Program-made: the position numbers and the translations under genes | In this document: one piece after another, positions 1 through 10,700 of the stretch | How the letters are laid out: each line of letters opens with the position of its first letter | How positions within the stretch are numbered: the stretch's first letter is position 1 | Assembly: GCF_009928525.1 (NCBI RefSeq) | Contig: NZ_JAABOK010000016.1 | Span: 91,490 to 155,489, forward strand | DNA: 64,000 nt | Origin: Chitinophaga solisilvae | GTDB taxonomy: Bacteria > Bacteroidota > Bacteroidia > Chitinophagales > Chitinophagaceae | Direction: 5' to 3' | The notes under the pieces: generated by a model | What the model was told of the DNA's origin: nothing | What the model saw: only the letters and a program-made list of their open reading frames with translations | Databases searched by the model: none

Positions 1-3000
1 GTTTCCCATACTACTTCCAGGAACAGTCTCGTTTCCGGCGACAGCTCATGCACCTGGTCAGGAGTTATCCCGAACAGCTGGTAGTCAAATTTGTCGGTAT
101 GTTCCAGGAATCCGCCGTAATACCCACTTTCCGTATGTGCGTTACCGTTATGAGAAGCAGCCGGATTATTTCTCCAGCGTCCGGCAGGTGCGGCCGTAAT
201 GCTGTTTGCACCGGATTTCAGTTTCTCCCAGAATACTTCCAGGTTATCTGCTCCCGGATAACGGCCGCTGATACCAATGATGGCTATATCTTCAGGTCCA
301 TGGCCGGCTGCAGGCAATGGTACAGGTTGCGCTTTCGTTGTTTTACTCACGGTCACCGGAGCAGCAGGGGGAGTTACTTCCGCCTGTATATCCGTGTCGG
401 AGATCAACTGACCGGCATGGTTGACAGCCAGGTATTCTGCCAGCTCCTGTACTGTCACATATTCAAAGAACAAGGTAGCAGGCAGTGCGCCGGTAGTTTT
501 TTCCAGTTCGCGCACCAGCGTTACCTGCAGAATGGAATCAATACCATATTTTTCAAAAGGCGTATGCAGCCCGATCCTTTCCGGCGCCAGCTTCAGCGCT
601 TTGGCCAGTACCTTCTTTATCAACTCCCTGGCTGCGGGCACCGCATCGCCGGAAGACGGCTGCTGTGGCTGAGGTTCCGCGACGGGTACAGGCACAGGCG
701 CTGTTGTTTTTTCCTGTGACAGTATTAATGGCCGCCTGATGATACCGTCGCTTTCCGCGATGACTACCTGGTGGCCCAGGTGATGCGCAGTAGCGGCCGG
801 GAAAGCAATCTGCCGGAAGCCTTCGTCCTGCAGCGCCTGTACCCATTTCTCCGGGGACAATACCGGAGAACCGGGGATACGTAATGCCTCATCTTCGTAT
901 AGCCACCAGCCGTCCAGCAGCCCGAAAGTAAGGTGGGCTACCAGCGCTTTCTGACTCAGCTCATGCAGCAGCAACCGGCCATTGGCAGGCAGCAGCGTCT
1001 TTAAATTGCGCAGCGTCCTCCGCACATCAGGCGTGGCATGCAGCACATTTGCCGCAATCACTATATCGTAGGCGCCTGCCGGTATGTCCTGCTCCGCTGC
1101 CGGAATGGATACATCAAATACTTTGTATGTCAAATACGGTACATCAGGGCCATAATGCTCTTCTGCATGCAGCAGGAAAGCCCTGGATATATCAGTATAA
1201 CAGTAAGTCTCAATACTGGCTGCGTACGGCCGGAGATGCGCAAACAATACAGCACTGGTGCCTCCAGTACCTGCACCAGCTTCCAGTATCCGGATCTTTG
1301 CCGCAGGATCTTTCCTGCGCCGCTCTTCTATATAGGCTACTATGGTCGCAGCGAGCATACGGTCAAAATAACCTGAGATTTTATTTTCCTTGTAGATACC
1401 TTCTACCAGCTCCATGGAAGAACCGGGAAATATTACATCTGTGGCAGATTTCTTCCCGGACAGCACTTTAGGCAGGGCGCGCAGCGTATGTTCCGCCAGT
1501 AACAGGTGGGCCTGCATGCTGGCATCTTCCTTCCAGATGACTTTCTGCTGTTCCCACTCCTGCCATGCGGCATTCATATCTGTCGGGCGCAGCTGTTGTA
1601 CGATGCAATACCTCCCATCATATTGCATGTAACCATGCTTCTCCAGCTGAGACAAACTTTCGTCCAGCCAGCGATCATAAGCGGCGGGCAGTCTGATACC
1701 GGCTTTCAGTGCAGCTACCGATACCCTTTCTTCAATGAATATCCCCATGGATTGCAGCTGCCCCCATAACAGCCGGCACAACAGTCTGTCCAGCTGTTGC
1801 AGCTGTTCCGTCATACTGTCCCCCGGTTGTTCCAGGTGATGATAAACAGCGGCTGATGCTGATGTAAGGGATGCTAACCGTAATGGGTATACGCTTATTT
1901 TTTCCAGCGGGCGGATAACAGGAGATGATAAAGGCTGAATGGCATTCATGAGCGCCATGCTGTCGAAAGGTCCGGTGAGCAACTGTTCTAACGCGGCCAT
2001 GGCTTCAGGAGAAGCAACAGATCCTACACCGGCATCGTGCATCCGTTGACGGTAGGCTGCCCCCGATACGATACCGGTATGTCCCCAGTAGCCCCAGTTC
2101 ATTGTTTTCACGGGGCAGTTCCATTGCTGTGCCAGGTAGCGGGCATAGGCATCTTCGAAAGTGCTGCCGGCCGCATAGTTGCTCTGGCCGGCATTTTTCA
2201 GGTAGCTGACCATAGAAGAAAAGAATAACACGAAGTCCGGCTTTTCGTTGCCGAACACCTGCGCCAGGTGTATGCTGATATCTGCCTTCGCACGCAGCGC
2301 AGCCTGAAATGCGGATTCCTCCATATTCAGCAGGCCCTGGTCCTGTAACACGATGGCCGACTGTATCACACCATGGATACGGCCGTAGCGGCTCACGACA
2401 GTGGCGTGTGCAGCACGGAGTGCGGCGGCATCCGTTGCATCTGCCTGTATATAGTCAGGCATCACCCCCAGTGCTCCCAGCTGCTCACGGCGGATCCGCA
2501 TCGCTGCATCCTCGCGGCGGCGGCCTATCCAGATCACCTGTGCCTGCCAGTTACGGATCATATATTCCGTCCATTCCGTACCGATACCGCCGGCGCCACC
2601 TATCACTACATACACGCCGTTGCGGCGGTATAGGGATGCGGCGGGGGAAGACTGCTCCAAAAGCGCCAGGCGCTGGCTATACCAGCTGCCCTCCCGCCAT
2701 GCCAGCGCGTTACCTGCTGCATCGGCAGGCAGGCGTAATATCTGTTCCCAGGGAACAGGCACGCCTTCCGGAATATCTGCCAGTCTCACTGACCAATGTG
2801 GAAATTCTTTTGCCATAGCACCGCACAGACCATGCAACGCCGCGTGAACAGGGCGGATGCGGTCATGTGGTCCGGTACTTACACAGCTACGTGTGATGAT
2901 TGTCCATGACAGTTCATGGGTGGCATAACCTTTTTGCAGCAGCGTTTTAATCAGGCGGAAAAAGGATAATACGCCCGGTTCCTGCGCAGCAATCAGGGCA

Positions 3001-6000
3001 GCGGAATCATTGAAGTCAGGTATGTTATCAGGCGCTATCCATACCAGGTGTGTACCTGTTGTTATATTGCCGGGGTTTTGTGCATGTAGTGGCAGTACCT
3101 GCGCCAGTGGAAAGAGCTGTTGCAGCGTATGCCTGTCTTCCGCAATGCCTCCTGCCAGCAACCATGTTGCGGGCGCCGTTATGGCGGCTGTCTGTGGTAT
3201 GTTGACAGCCTCCCATACCGGCGTCATCATCAGGGTACCGGTAAGCGGTGCTTCGTTATTGCTGCTGACCGGGTGATGCGGAATATTCTCTTCCGGTATC
3301 CTGGAAGTAAAACCGGTGATGCGCACGCATAACCTGCCGGCAGCATCATACAGATCTGCATCCAGCTTCTGTACTTTGCTGTCGGTAACGGCGGAGCTGT
3401 TAAAACGTATATGCACCCACATATGGCTGGTACAGGCGCTGTATATATCCATTGTTTCCAGTGCAAAAGGCAGGGCGGCCTTCAGCGGTTCCTTCTGCTG
3501 TAACAGCAATCCTATGGAAGCCTGCAGCGCAGCGTCTGCGAGGGCCGGATGCAGTACAAAACGCGAGGCATCATCTCCGGTGGTATCAGGTAGCTTGATA
3601 GCCGCCAGCACCTGCCCCTGTCCGGTATACAATTGCGTAATACCCTGAAATGAAGGTCCATAAGTTATTCCCAGCGATCTGAAGATCTCATAGCATTCCT
3701 TTCCGGAAAACTGCTGTTCGTTGCACCGGGCCTGAATAGCGGCAATATCTGCTGTTGCAGCGGTTCCCGGATGCCAGGCGGCATGGCCTTCGAAGCAGGG
3801 AGTCATATTACCATCGTCACCGATGGCAAAACTGATTTCCTGCTGTGCGGCTGTCAGTTGCACCTGCAGCTGCAACGGCGTTGCTCCGGCCACTGCCGGG
3901 CGTTTCCACACGAGGTGCCTGAACCGGAGATGCATTCCCGGTTCAGGAGCGGTGGCAGCTTCTGCTATCGCGGCACGTGCCATTTCTACAAAGGCGACAC
4001 CTGGGAGCAGATGTTGTCCTTTCACTTCATGATCTGCCAGGAAAAATTCACTACCTGTAAACGTACTGCTGAAGCGGATCCCCGCGAAACCGGAGGTATT
4101 ACGGTGCAGCAAGGGATGCAGCACGGCAGTGGTGTGTATCACAGTACTTTCTTCCGTATTATTTTCCGTCCAGTAACTTTCACGGGCAAACGGATATCCC
4201 GGCAGGTGCACCCTGCGGGGCAGGCTATTTTCGTATAGCCGTTCCCATATAATCGTGCTGCCTTCGGTCCATAATGCGGCTATCTTATCAGGTCTTTTTT
4301 GTTGTATCCACAATTGCAGCAGCATACGTTGTTCTTCTTCCCTGTCTGCCGTTGCTCCCTTTACCGGGGCATTGGTTATACAGGAAACGAAAACACCCTC
4401 TGCAGCGATTCCGGCTATATAACGCTGCAGCTTATCCAGCAGCTCTGCCAGGGAGCCGGCTACCAGCGCCAGGCGGCAGTCCAGCGCAGTTCTTCCTGTC
4501 TGCAGCGTGTAGGCGACATCTTCCGGAAATAGCGTATCCTGTGCTTCCAGTGCGGTTTTCAGGCGTCCCGCATATACTTTCAGCTGCTCCATACTTTGTG
4601 CAGACAATACAAAGATGAATGGGCCTGTTGCCTGGCTGCTTACTTTATAGGGAGATACAAACTCTTCTACCACCAGATGTGAATTGGTACCGCTGAAGCC
4701 GAAAGAGCTGACCGCAGCACGCCGGGGTACACCGGGAACAGCCTGCCATTCCCGCAGGCTTGTATTCACATAAAACGGACTGTTATCCAGGTCAATATGC
4801 TCATTCAGTTCCTGGAAGTGAATGCTGGGCGGCAACTGCTTTTGTTCCAGCGCCTTCAGTACCTTGATAATGCCTGCTGCTCCGGCGGCAGTAAGCAGGT
4901 GCCCGATATTACTTTTTACAGAGCCGAGTGCACAGTAATATTCCTTATCCGTAAAAGCGCGGAAAGAGGCTGTCAGCGCTTCCACTTCAATGGGATCGCC
5001 GAGCTTGGTGCCGGTACCATGCGCTTCCACCAATGAAATGGTAGCAGGATCGATATTGAAACGCTGATAGATTTCTTTCTCCAGCGCTATCTGCGAGTTC
5101 ACGCTTGGCGCAGTGATACCATTCGTTTTTCCGTCCTGGTTAATGCCCCACCCACGGATCACTCCATACACCGGGTCTTTATCGCGAACGGCATCAGAGA
5201 GTCTTTTCAGCAGCACCACGCCGGCGCCTTCACCCGGAACATATCCGTCAGCGCGGTTATCAAAAGTAAAGCAACGGCCCTCCGGTGACAGCATACCGGC
5301 ATGACTGGTAAGGATATGCGTCAGCGGGCCAGACAATACACAAACGCCACCTGCCAGCGCCAGATCGCTTGTACCCAGTACCAGGCTGTTACATGCCTCT
5401 GCAATGGCTACCAGCGATGAAGAACAGGCGGTATCAATAGCCAGGCAGGGACCTTTCAGGTTCAGCAGATAAGAAATCCTGGCACTGAGAATGGAAGTAG
5501 ATACTCCCATCAGTCCCTGTGCATTCAGCCGTTGCTGATCCATCACCTGACCGTAGTCGCCCGTGCCAACACCTACAAATACGCCGCAGCGGCTGCCTGA
5601 CAGCCCTGCAGGATCAAGTCCTGCATCTTCAATACAATGCCAACAGTTTTCCAGAAAGAGACGTTGCTGCGGGTCCATGACCATGGCCTCCACCGGAGAG
5701 ATGCTGAAGAACAGGGGATCAAAGCAATCCGCATCTGTCACAGCTCCCATCCATTTACTGTTAGATTTGCCGGGCGACAGCACCGGGTCATAATATTGCG
5801 CTACGGACCATCGCTTCTCCGGGACAACGGTGATACAATCCTTTCCTTCCGCTATATTCTGCCAGAAAGCAGCAGCATCGGCCGATTGCGGAAACTGTCC
5901 GGAGATGCCGATGACAGCAATACCTTCGTAGGCGGCCGTCAGCGGCTGATCCGCTGCCGGCGCATCATGACGGGTGAATATATTTTTGTCTGCAGCGGCT

Positions 6001-7679
6001 TTATGCTCCTGCAAACGCTGTATACATTGTGCAGTGAGATCTGTCATCGCCTGTTGCGTATGACTGATGACCACCTTACCGATATGCAATCCTTCATCTA
6101 CGTATGCCAGCGCCTCCTGTATCCGCGACAGCGGATATACGCGGGACACAACCGGTACAATCTTTCCCTCTTCCACCCAGGATACCATGCGTTCAAGCAA
6201 CTCCTTTCCATGTACGCCTTTATCAAAACCTAAACGGCGCAGGTCAATGCTATGCAGTGACTGATTAGCCGTAAGCCTTGACAGATCGAGGGCCGGACTG
6301 GTTTTGAGCGCATGTACCGCCAGCTCCAGGTAACGGCCGGACGGAGCCAGGCAGTTGAGTCCTTTCTGAATACCATCGCCCGACAGCATATTCAGTACCA
6401 CATCTACCCCTCTGCCATTGGTGATCTGCAGGATCTCTTTATCAAATGCTGTTTTATAATTCATGACATGCGGTACCTGCAGTTGCTGCAGTATTTCCAG
6501 CTTACCGGTTTTACCGGCAGTACCGTATATAGTGCAATGACGAAGATGGGCCAGCTGTATAGCCATCAGGCCACAGCCTCCGGTAGCAGTCTGTATCAGC
6601 ACATGTTCGCCTTCAGACAACTGTCCTGTTTCAAATGCGGCGTATACCGTTCCGAAGACCACCGGCAGACTGCAGGCTTCTTCAAAGGATACATTCACAG
6701 GTTTCCTGACAGTATTAACCGCCGGCGCATTTACAAAAGCAGCATGGCCACCCAGCTGCCGGCCGGTAATAGCCACCACCTCATCGCCTTGCTTAAAGCC
6801 TGATACTGCGCTGCCTACAGCATCTATTACACCTGACACTTCAAAGCCAGGTACAAAAGGATAATCAGGTATGGTAGGATACAATCCCTTTACGCACATC
6901 ACATCCGGAAAATTGATAGCAGATGCCTTCACAGCTATCCGTACCTCATCCGGCGCAGGTGGTTCCTTCTCCCATGGCAACAGCTGCAGTTCTTCCAGTT
7001 TGTGCACACCATTCATTACCAGGCCATAGCTGGCCGGGATAACGTCCTGTACAGGCAGTGTTGCCGGCAACTCTTCCTTTAAGGGTGCCGTGACAGGTGA
7101 TTTAGTCGTTTCATCCGGGCGAACAGCCCGGCTATTCCCCTTCTTTCCTTTCTTTCCCATTTCCGCCTGCAGCACCGGCGCAAATTCATGGATAGTGGGA
7201 TAGTCATAGACCTTGGTAACAGACAGGGATACACTGTATTTACGGTTTACAGCCCTAATCCACTCCACTCCCACGATGGAGTCGAGTCCCATTTCAATGA
7301 ATTTCTTATGCGGATCAATACGCTCCGCTTTCTGATATAGTGCATCAGCCAGGCTTATTATCAACTCCTGCTGCAATTGTTCCAGCGGAATGAGCGGAGC
7401 TGCAGCCGCGTCGGTCACCGTTTCTTCCGGTACGGCTGCCGCGTGCGCCGGTTGCCCGTTTCCGGGGAGCGCTGCCAGCGTTACCTGCACGTCACTTTCC
7501 TCCTGATGTCCGTTGGCAGACAACGGCTGTAATAAAATACCGGTAGGCTTATCCGCCGCAGGCGATTGAGCGGCCATACGTGCCTTCTCCCGTTCTGCAT
7601 GCAGCATTTCCATAGCTGCCTCTTTACTGAGGCGTCCATTCTTCAGTTCCTGCAAAATGTATTGAAAGATATCTGTCAT
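1..7679 (-). CDS. trans-AT polyketide synthase, third protein (modules 7b, 8, start of 9), truncated by window edge
   Basis: Third PKS protein in transcription order. It is open from ATG 7679 and still in frame at base 1, so at least 2559 residues are present and the C-terminus lies outside. Domain order with approximate residues: two-helix docking element 1-30; ACP with GLDS serine near 134 and Trp six residues later; enoyl reductase 225-560 (NADPH loop near 364); KS 585-1005 with Cys near 749 (TACSSS) and HGTGT near 887; DH 1190-1390 (DHEVKG His, HPALAD Asp); KR 1690-1840 (GGAGGIG, Ser-Tyr intact); C-methyltransferase near 2137 (LEAGAGTGG); ACP near 2379 (YGIDS); and the start of another KS from 2460. 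No AT domain is present, so malonyl units must be loaded in trans. The ACP-ER front end completes the module whose KS ends the upstream protein. The start was chosen because the next upstream ATG (minus strand) runs into a stop after three codons. Domain identities are clear; the product is unknown. Confidence 0.95.
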   Translation of the reverse strand, partial: MTDIFQYILQELKNGRLSKEAAMEMLHAEREKARMAAQSPAADKPTGILLQPLSANGHQEESDVQVTLAALPGNGQPAHAAAVPEETVTDAAAAPLIPLEQLQQELIISLADALYQKAERIDPHKKFIEMGLDSIVGVEWIRAVNRKYSVSLSVTKVYDYPTIHEFAPVLQAEMGKKGKKGNSRAVRPDETTKSPVTAPLKEELPATLPVQDVIPASYGLVMNGVHKLEELQLLPWEKEPPAPDEVRIAVKASAINFPDVMCVKGLYPTIPDYPFVPGFEVSGVIDAVGSAVSGFKQGDEVVAITGRQLGGHAAFVNAPAVNTVRKPVNVSFEEACSLPVVFGTVYAAFETGQLSEGEHVLIQTATGGCGLMAIQLAHLRHCTIYGTAGKTGKLEILQQLQVPHVMNYKTAFDKEILQITNGRGVDVVLNMLSGDGIQKGLNCLAPSGRYLELAVHALKTSPALDLSRLTANQSLHSIDLRRLGFDKGVHGKELLERMVSWVEEGKIVPVVSRVYPLSRIQEALAYVDEGLHIGKVVISHTQQAMTDLTAQCIQRLQEHKAAADKNIFTRHDAPAADQPLTAAYEGIAVIGISGQFPQSADAAAFWQNIAEGKDCITVVPEKRWSVAQYYDPVLSPGKSNSKWMGAVTDADCFDPLFFSISPVEAMVMDPQQRLFLENCWHCIEDAGLDPAGLSGSRCGVFVGVGTGDYGQVMDQQRLNAQGLMGVSTSILSARISYLLNLKGPCLAIDTACSSSLVAIAEACNSLVLGTSDLALAGGVCVLSGPLTHILTSHAGMLSPEGRCFTFDNRADGYVPGEGAGVVLLKRLSDAVRDKDPVYGVIRGWGINQDGKTNGITAPSVNSQIALEKEIYQRFNIDPATISLVEAHGTGTKLGDPIEVEALTASFRAFTDKEYYCALGSVKSNIGHLLTAAGAAGIIKVLKALEQKQLPPSIHFQELNEHIDLDNSPFYVNTSLREWQAVPGVPRRAAVSSFGFSGTNSHLVVEEFVSPYKVSSQATGPFIFVLSAQSMEQLKVYAGRLKTALEAQDTLFPEDVAYTLQTGRTALDCRLALVAGSLAELLDKLQRYIAGIAAEGVFVSCITNAPVKGATADREEEQRMLLQLWIQQKRPDKIAALWTEGSTIIWERLYENSLPRRVHLPGYPFARESYWTENNTEESTVIHTTAVLHPLLHRNTSGFAGIRFSSTFTGSEFFLADHEVKGQHLLPGVAFVEMARAAIAEAATAPEPGMHLRFRHLVWKRPAVAGATPLQLQVQLTAAQQEISFAIGDDGNMTPCFEGHAAWHPGTAATADIAAIQARCNEQQFSGKECYEIFRSLGITYGPSFQGITQLYTGQGQVLAAIKLPDTTGDDASRFVLHPALADAALQASIGLLLQQKEPLKAALPFALETMDIYSACTSHMWVHIRFNSSAVTDSKVQKLDADLYDAAGRLCVRITGFTSRIPEENIPHHPVSSNNEAPLTGTLMMTPVWEAVNIPQTAAITAPATWLLAGGIAEDRHTLQQLFPLAQVLPLHAQNPGNITTGTHLVWIAPDNIPDFNDSAALIAAQEPGVLSFFRLIKTLLQKGYATHELSWTIITRSCVSTGPHDRIRPVHAALHGLCGAMAKEFPHWSVRLADIPEGVPVPWEQILRLPADAAGNALAWREGSWYSQRLALLEQSSPAASLYRRNGVYVVIGGAGGIGTEWTEYMIRNWQAQVIWIGRRREDAAMRIRREQLGALGVMPDYIQADATDAAALRAAHATVVSRYGRIHGVIQSAIVLQDQGLLNMEESAFQAALRAKADISIHLAQVFGNEKPDFVLFFSSMVSYLKNAGQSNYAAGSTFEDAYARYLAQQWNCPVKTMNWGYWGHTGIVSGAAYRQRMHDAGVGSVASPEAMAALEQLLTGPFDSMALMNAIQPLSSPVIRPLEKISVYPLRLASLTSASAAVYHHLEQPGDSMTEQLQQLDRLLCRLLWGQLQSMGIFIEERVSVAALKAGIRLPAAYDRWLDESLSQLEKHGYMQYDGRYCIVQQLRPTDMNAAWQEWEQQKVIWKEDASMQAHLLLAEHTLRALPKVLSGKKSATDVIFPGSSMELVEGIYKENKISGYFDRMLAATIVAYIEERRRKDPAAKIRILEAGAGTGGTSAVLFAHLRPYAASIETYCYTDISRAFLLHAEEHYGPDVPYLTYKVFDVSIPAAEQDIPAGAYDIVIAANVLHATPDVRRTLRNLKTLLPANGRLLLHELSQKALVAHLTFGLLDGWWLYEDEALRIPGSPVLSPEKWVQALQDEGFRQIAFPAATAHHLGHQVVIAESDGIIRRPLILSQEKTTAPVPVPVAEPQPQQPSSGDAVPAARELIKKVLAKALKLAPERIGLHTPFEKYGIDSILQVTLVRELEKTTGALPATLFFEYVTVQELAEYLAVNHAGQLISDTDIQAEVTPPAAPVTVSKTTKAQPVPLPAAGHGPEDIAIIGISGRYPGADNLEVFWEKLKSGANSITAAPAGRWRNNPAASHNGNAHTESGYYGGFLEHTDKFDYQLFGITPDQVHELSPETRLFLEVVWE
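2040..2976. repeat. duplicated KR-region DNA block, copy 1 (in third PKS gene)
   Basis: This block aligns base for base over most of its length with 16105-17040 in the second PKS gene. Shared stretches include the DNA around the GGAGGIG loop, the tryptophan-rich NWGYWGH segment and the upstream structural KR subdomain. Similarity drops sharply on both sides. Paralogous KR domains elsewhere in the cluster (about 21000-21500) are much less alike, so this points to a recent intragenic duplication or gene conversion. Confidence 0.75.
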
Positions 7680-7723
7680 CTTATTGAAGCATGAGATTGT
7701 AAAAAATGAGCGCTTTACTTTAC

Positions 7724-7748
7724 ATACAGGAGATTACATCTCCTGTAT
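7724..7748. promoter_or_regulatory. perfect 11-bp inverted repeat spanning a PKS stop codon
   Basis: ATACAGGAGAT, three bases, then ATCTCCTGTAT forms a perfect dyad that covers the last codons and TAA stop (7734-7736) of the second PKS gene. It lies about 45 bases before the start of the third. In the minus-strand transcript it would fold into an 11-bp stem with a 3-nt loop, followed after some 17 nt by a run of six U. It could act as a weak terminator or attenuator, an RNA-stability element, or a protein-binding dyad between two very long cistrons. Function is inferred only from position and symmetry. Confidence 0.5.
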
Positions 7749-10700
7749 CCTTTGCAAAGCCATGTCTATGCTGATATCATTGCTGAGTACTTCATCCAGC
7801 AGCTGTTCATACAAGCGTGTTGTAGCAGCCGGCGGTTCCTGTTGCAACGTCACTACCGGCATGGTTGTCTGTTCTTTCTTTTTCGGCCACCAGTAATGTT
7901 CCCGTGCAAAAGGATAGGCGGGCAGGTGTACGCGGTGCGGAGGAGTATCTCCGTAGAGTGCCTGCCAGTCCGGGGAATATCCCTCGCAATAGCTGTCGGC
8001 CACTGCGTGCAATATCTCCGTATAATCGTTTACGTTATCTTCCATCAGACGGGCAGCTTCAAGCATACCTTGCAGGTATTGCTGCTGTGCCTTCTGTTCG
8101 CGGAACCCTGCAGCTACACTTCCCTGATGAATTCCTGCGGCATGCTCCTTCCCTGCTGCCTGCTGCCACAACCGGATCGCTTCTTCGCTGGAAGAAGCTA
8201 TTATCATGCACCGGTGTGTGAAGTGCTGACGGGCAGCTATCAGGGTGTAGCTTATATTCACCAGCTGCAGCGGTGCTGTGGCGGGCTGTTGCAGGAACCG
8301 GATCATGTCGTTGATTTTTTCCTGCAAGGCCTCTTCTGTAGTGGCAGATAACGGCAACAGATAATAAGGCGCCGTTTTCTGAACAGGAGGTATGTTCTGC
8401 GGGTGGCTTTGCACCACCACATGCGCGTTGGTACCACTGAATCCGAAGGCGCTGACAGCGCCGGTAAGCACACCTTTTCCTTTATCCTCCCAGGGGCGGG
8501 TGCTTTTGTTGATGTAGAAAGGACTGTCGTTCCATTTTACATAGTCGCTTTCTTCCTCACAATGCAGGCTGGCAGGAATCGTCTTATGGCGCAGTGCCTG
8601 GACCAGGCTGATAAGGCTTACCAGGCCCGATGCAGCCAGCGTATGCCCGAAGTTTGTTTTGGAAGAAGTGAGTGCGCAATAATGTTTTTTGGTAGTTGCC
8701 TTTTTGAAGACTTCGTGCAGGGCATCTGTTTCTACCGGGTCGCCCAGGCGGGTGCCGGTGCCATGCGTAACGATGTAGTCAATATCTTCCGGGCTGATAT
8801 GAAACCTGTCATATGTATCTCTCAGCAGCGCTGCCTGTGCGGTACTACCTGGTGCGGTGATGCCGTTGGTTTTTCCATCATAGTTGATGCCGCTGGCGCT
8901 GATGACAGCATATACAGGATCACCCTGCGAAGTTGCGTCCGGCAGACGTTTGAGGACAATTGCCGCCACTGCTTCACCGGGTACCAGGCCATTGGCCTGT
9001 TTGCTGAATGCCGCGCATTTGCCATCTGCCGATAACATGCCCGCCTGGCTCATCCACACCCATCTTTCCGGCAATAACATCAGATTCACAGCTGCCACTA
9101 CAGCGGCATCACATTCCCCGTTGCGCAGGCTTGCACACGCCTGGTGCAGTGCTGCCAGCGCGGAAGAACAAGCGGTATTAATAGCCATTACAGGGCCTTT
9201 CAGGTCCAGGAAATAAGCCAGCCGGGATGCCAGTATCGCGGTATGATTGGCAGTAACATGATGCCCTGCATCCGGCAGCAACTGGTAATCTCCTTCTTCG
9301 ACCCCTACAAACATGCCTACCTTACCGGCTTTCAGCTGTGCGGGTCCATAACCGGCATCTTCCAGTGCGCGCCACGCTTCCTGCATCAGCAGGCGTTGCC
9401 GCGGGTCCATCTCTGTGGCCTCCCGTGGAGAGATCTCAAAAAATGCCGGATCAAATTCTTTTACGCCCGGTATAAATCCGCTCCATCTGCAGTTCGTTTT
9501 CTCCGGATCTTCGGCAGGATCTCCATGATACTTCCGCCAGTCGAAACGTTCTGCCGGAATTTCTTCTACAGCGCAATGTCCCTGCTGCAGGATGTTCCAC
9601 ATCTCATCAATGTTACGCGCCTGCGGGAAGCGGCCACTCATACCAGTAATGGCAACTGGCACCGGTACACCGGGAACCGCATCTGTACTATGCTCCAGGT
9701 GAGTTGTATCTGCTGCAGGTGCAACTGTTTCTGCCGGAACGGCCGGTTGTGCATAAAAAGCGGTAACAGTCTCTTTATAGGCATTTAAAAAATGAGCAGT
9801 TAATTTTTCCAGCGTGGGATGCGCAAAGAACAAGGCTGGTGTAATTTCTATGTTGTAATGAGCATTGATGCGGTTGGCAAAAGCAGTGAGCCGGACGGAA
9901 TCACATCCAAGATCAGCCAGATTCTCCCGGTGATCCAGTTTGTCGGCGGCTATTTCCAGCAACTGACCTGCTATGGCTTTCAGGTCCTGTTCTATCGCTT
10001 CTTCGGCCGGTAAATCATGCTTCAGGGGCAGGTCATTCACCGGCGGGGCACCGACTACCGGCGCCGGCTGCGGAACGGCCATGGTGTTGGCTGTTTCCAG
10101 TCCGAGGAAACGATGCACGCGGTCGCGCTCCCCGGCTATCACCAGGTGCTGCACCCGCGGCTGCGCCAGCAATTTCATAAATATGGCAAGCCCTTCCGGT
10201 GTTTCCAGCAGCCGCTGTCCGCTTGACTTCAGGTACATGCGCGTAGTATCATCCGCATCAAACTGCATTCCTCCTTCTCTCCACAGCGGCCAGTTAATCA
10301 CCAGTGTCTTACCGGGCATGCCCGCCTGACTACGGTAACGGGCATACGCCATGAGAAAACGGTTGGCCATGGCGTAATCTCCTGAGCCGAAATCGCCGAG
10401 TATACCTGAAGAAGAAGAGAAATAACATACGAAGTCCGGCGACTGTCCTTTCAACAGTTGTTCCAGTACTATTGTACCGGCCACTTTGGGAGACAGTATC
10501 CGGCTGAAGTCTGCCAGCGTCTTTTCCAGAATGCTTTTATCAGAAGCGATACCGGCAGCATGGATCACGCCGTTCAACGGCCCGCATTGCTGCAGCGCTT
10601 CCTGCAGCCCCTTACTCATTGCAGCTTCATCTGCTATATCTGCCTGAATGTACCATACTTTGCTGCCCAATGCTTCCAGGGCATCTATGGCTGCCTTCCT

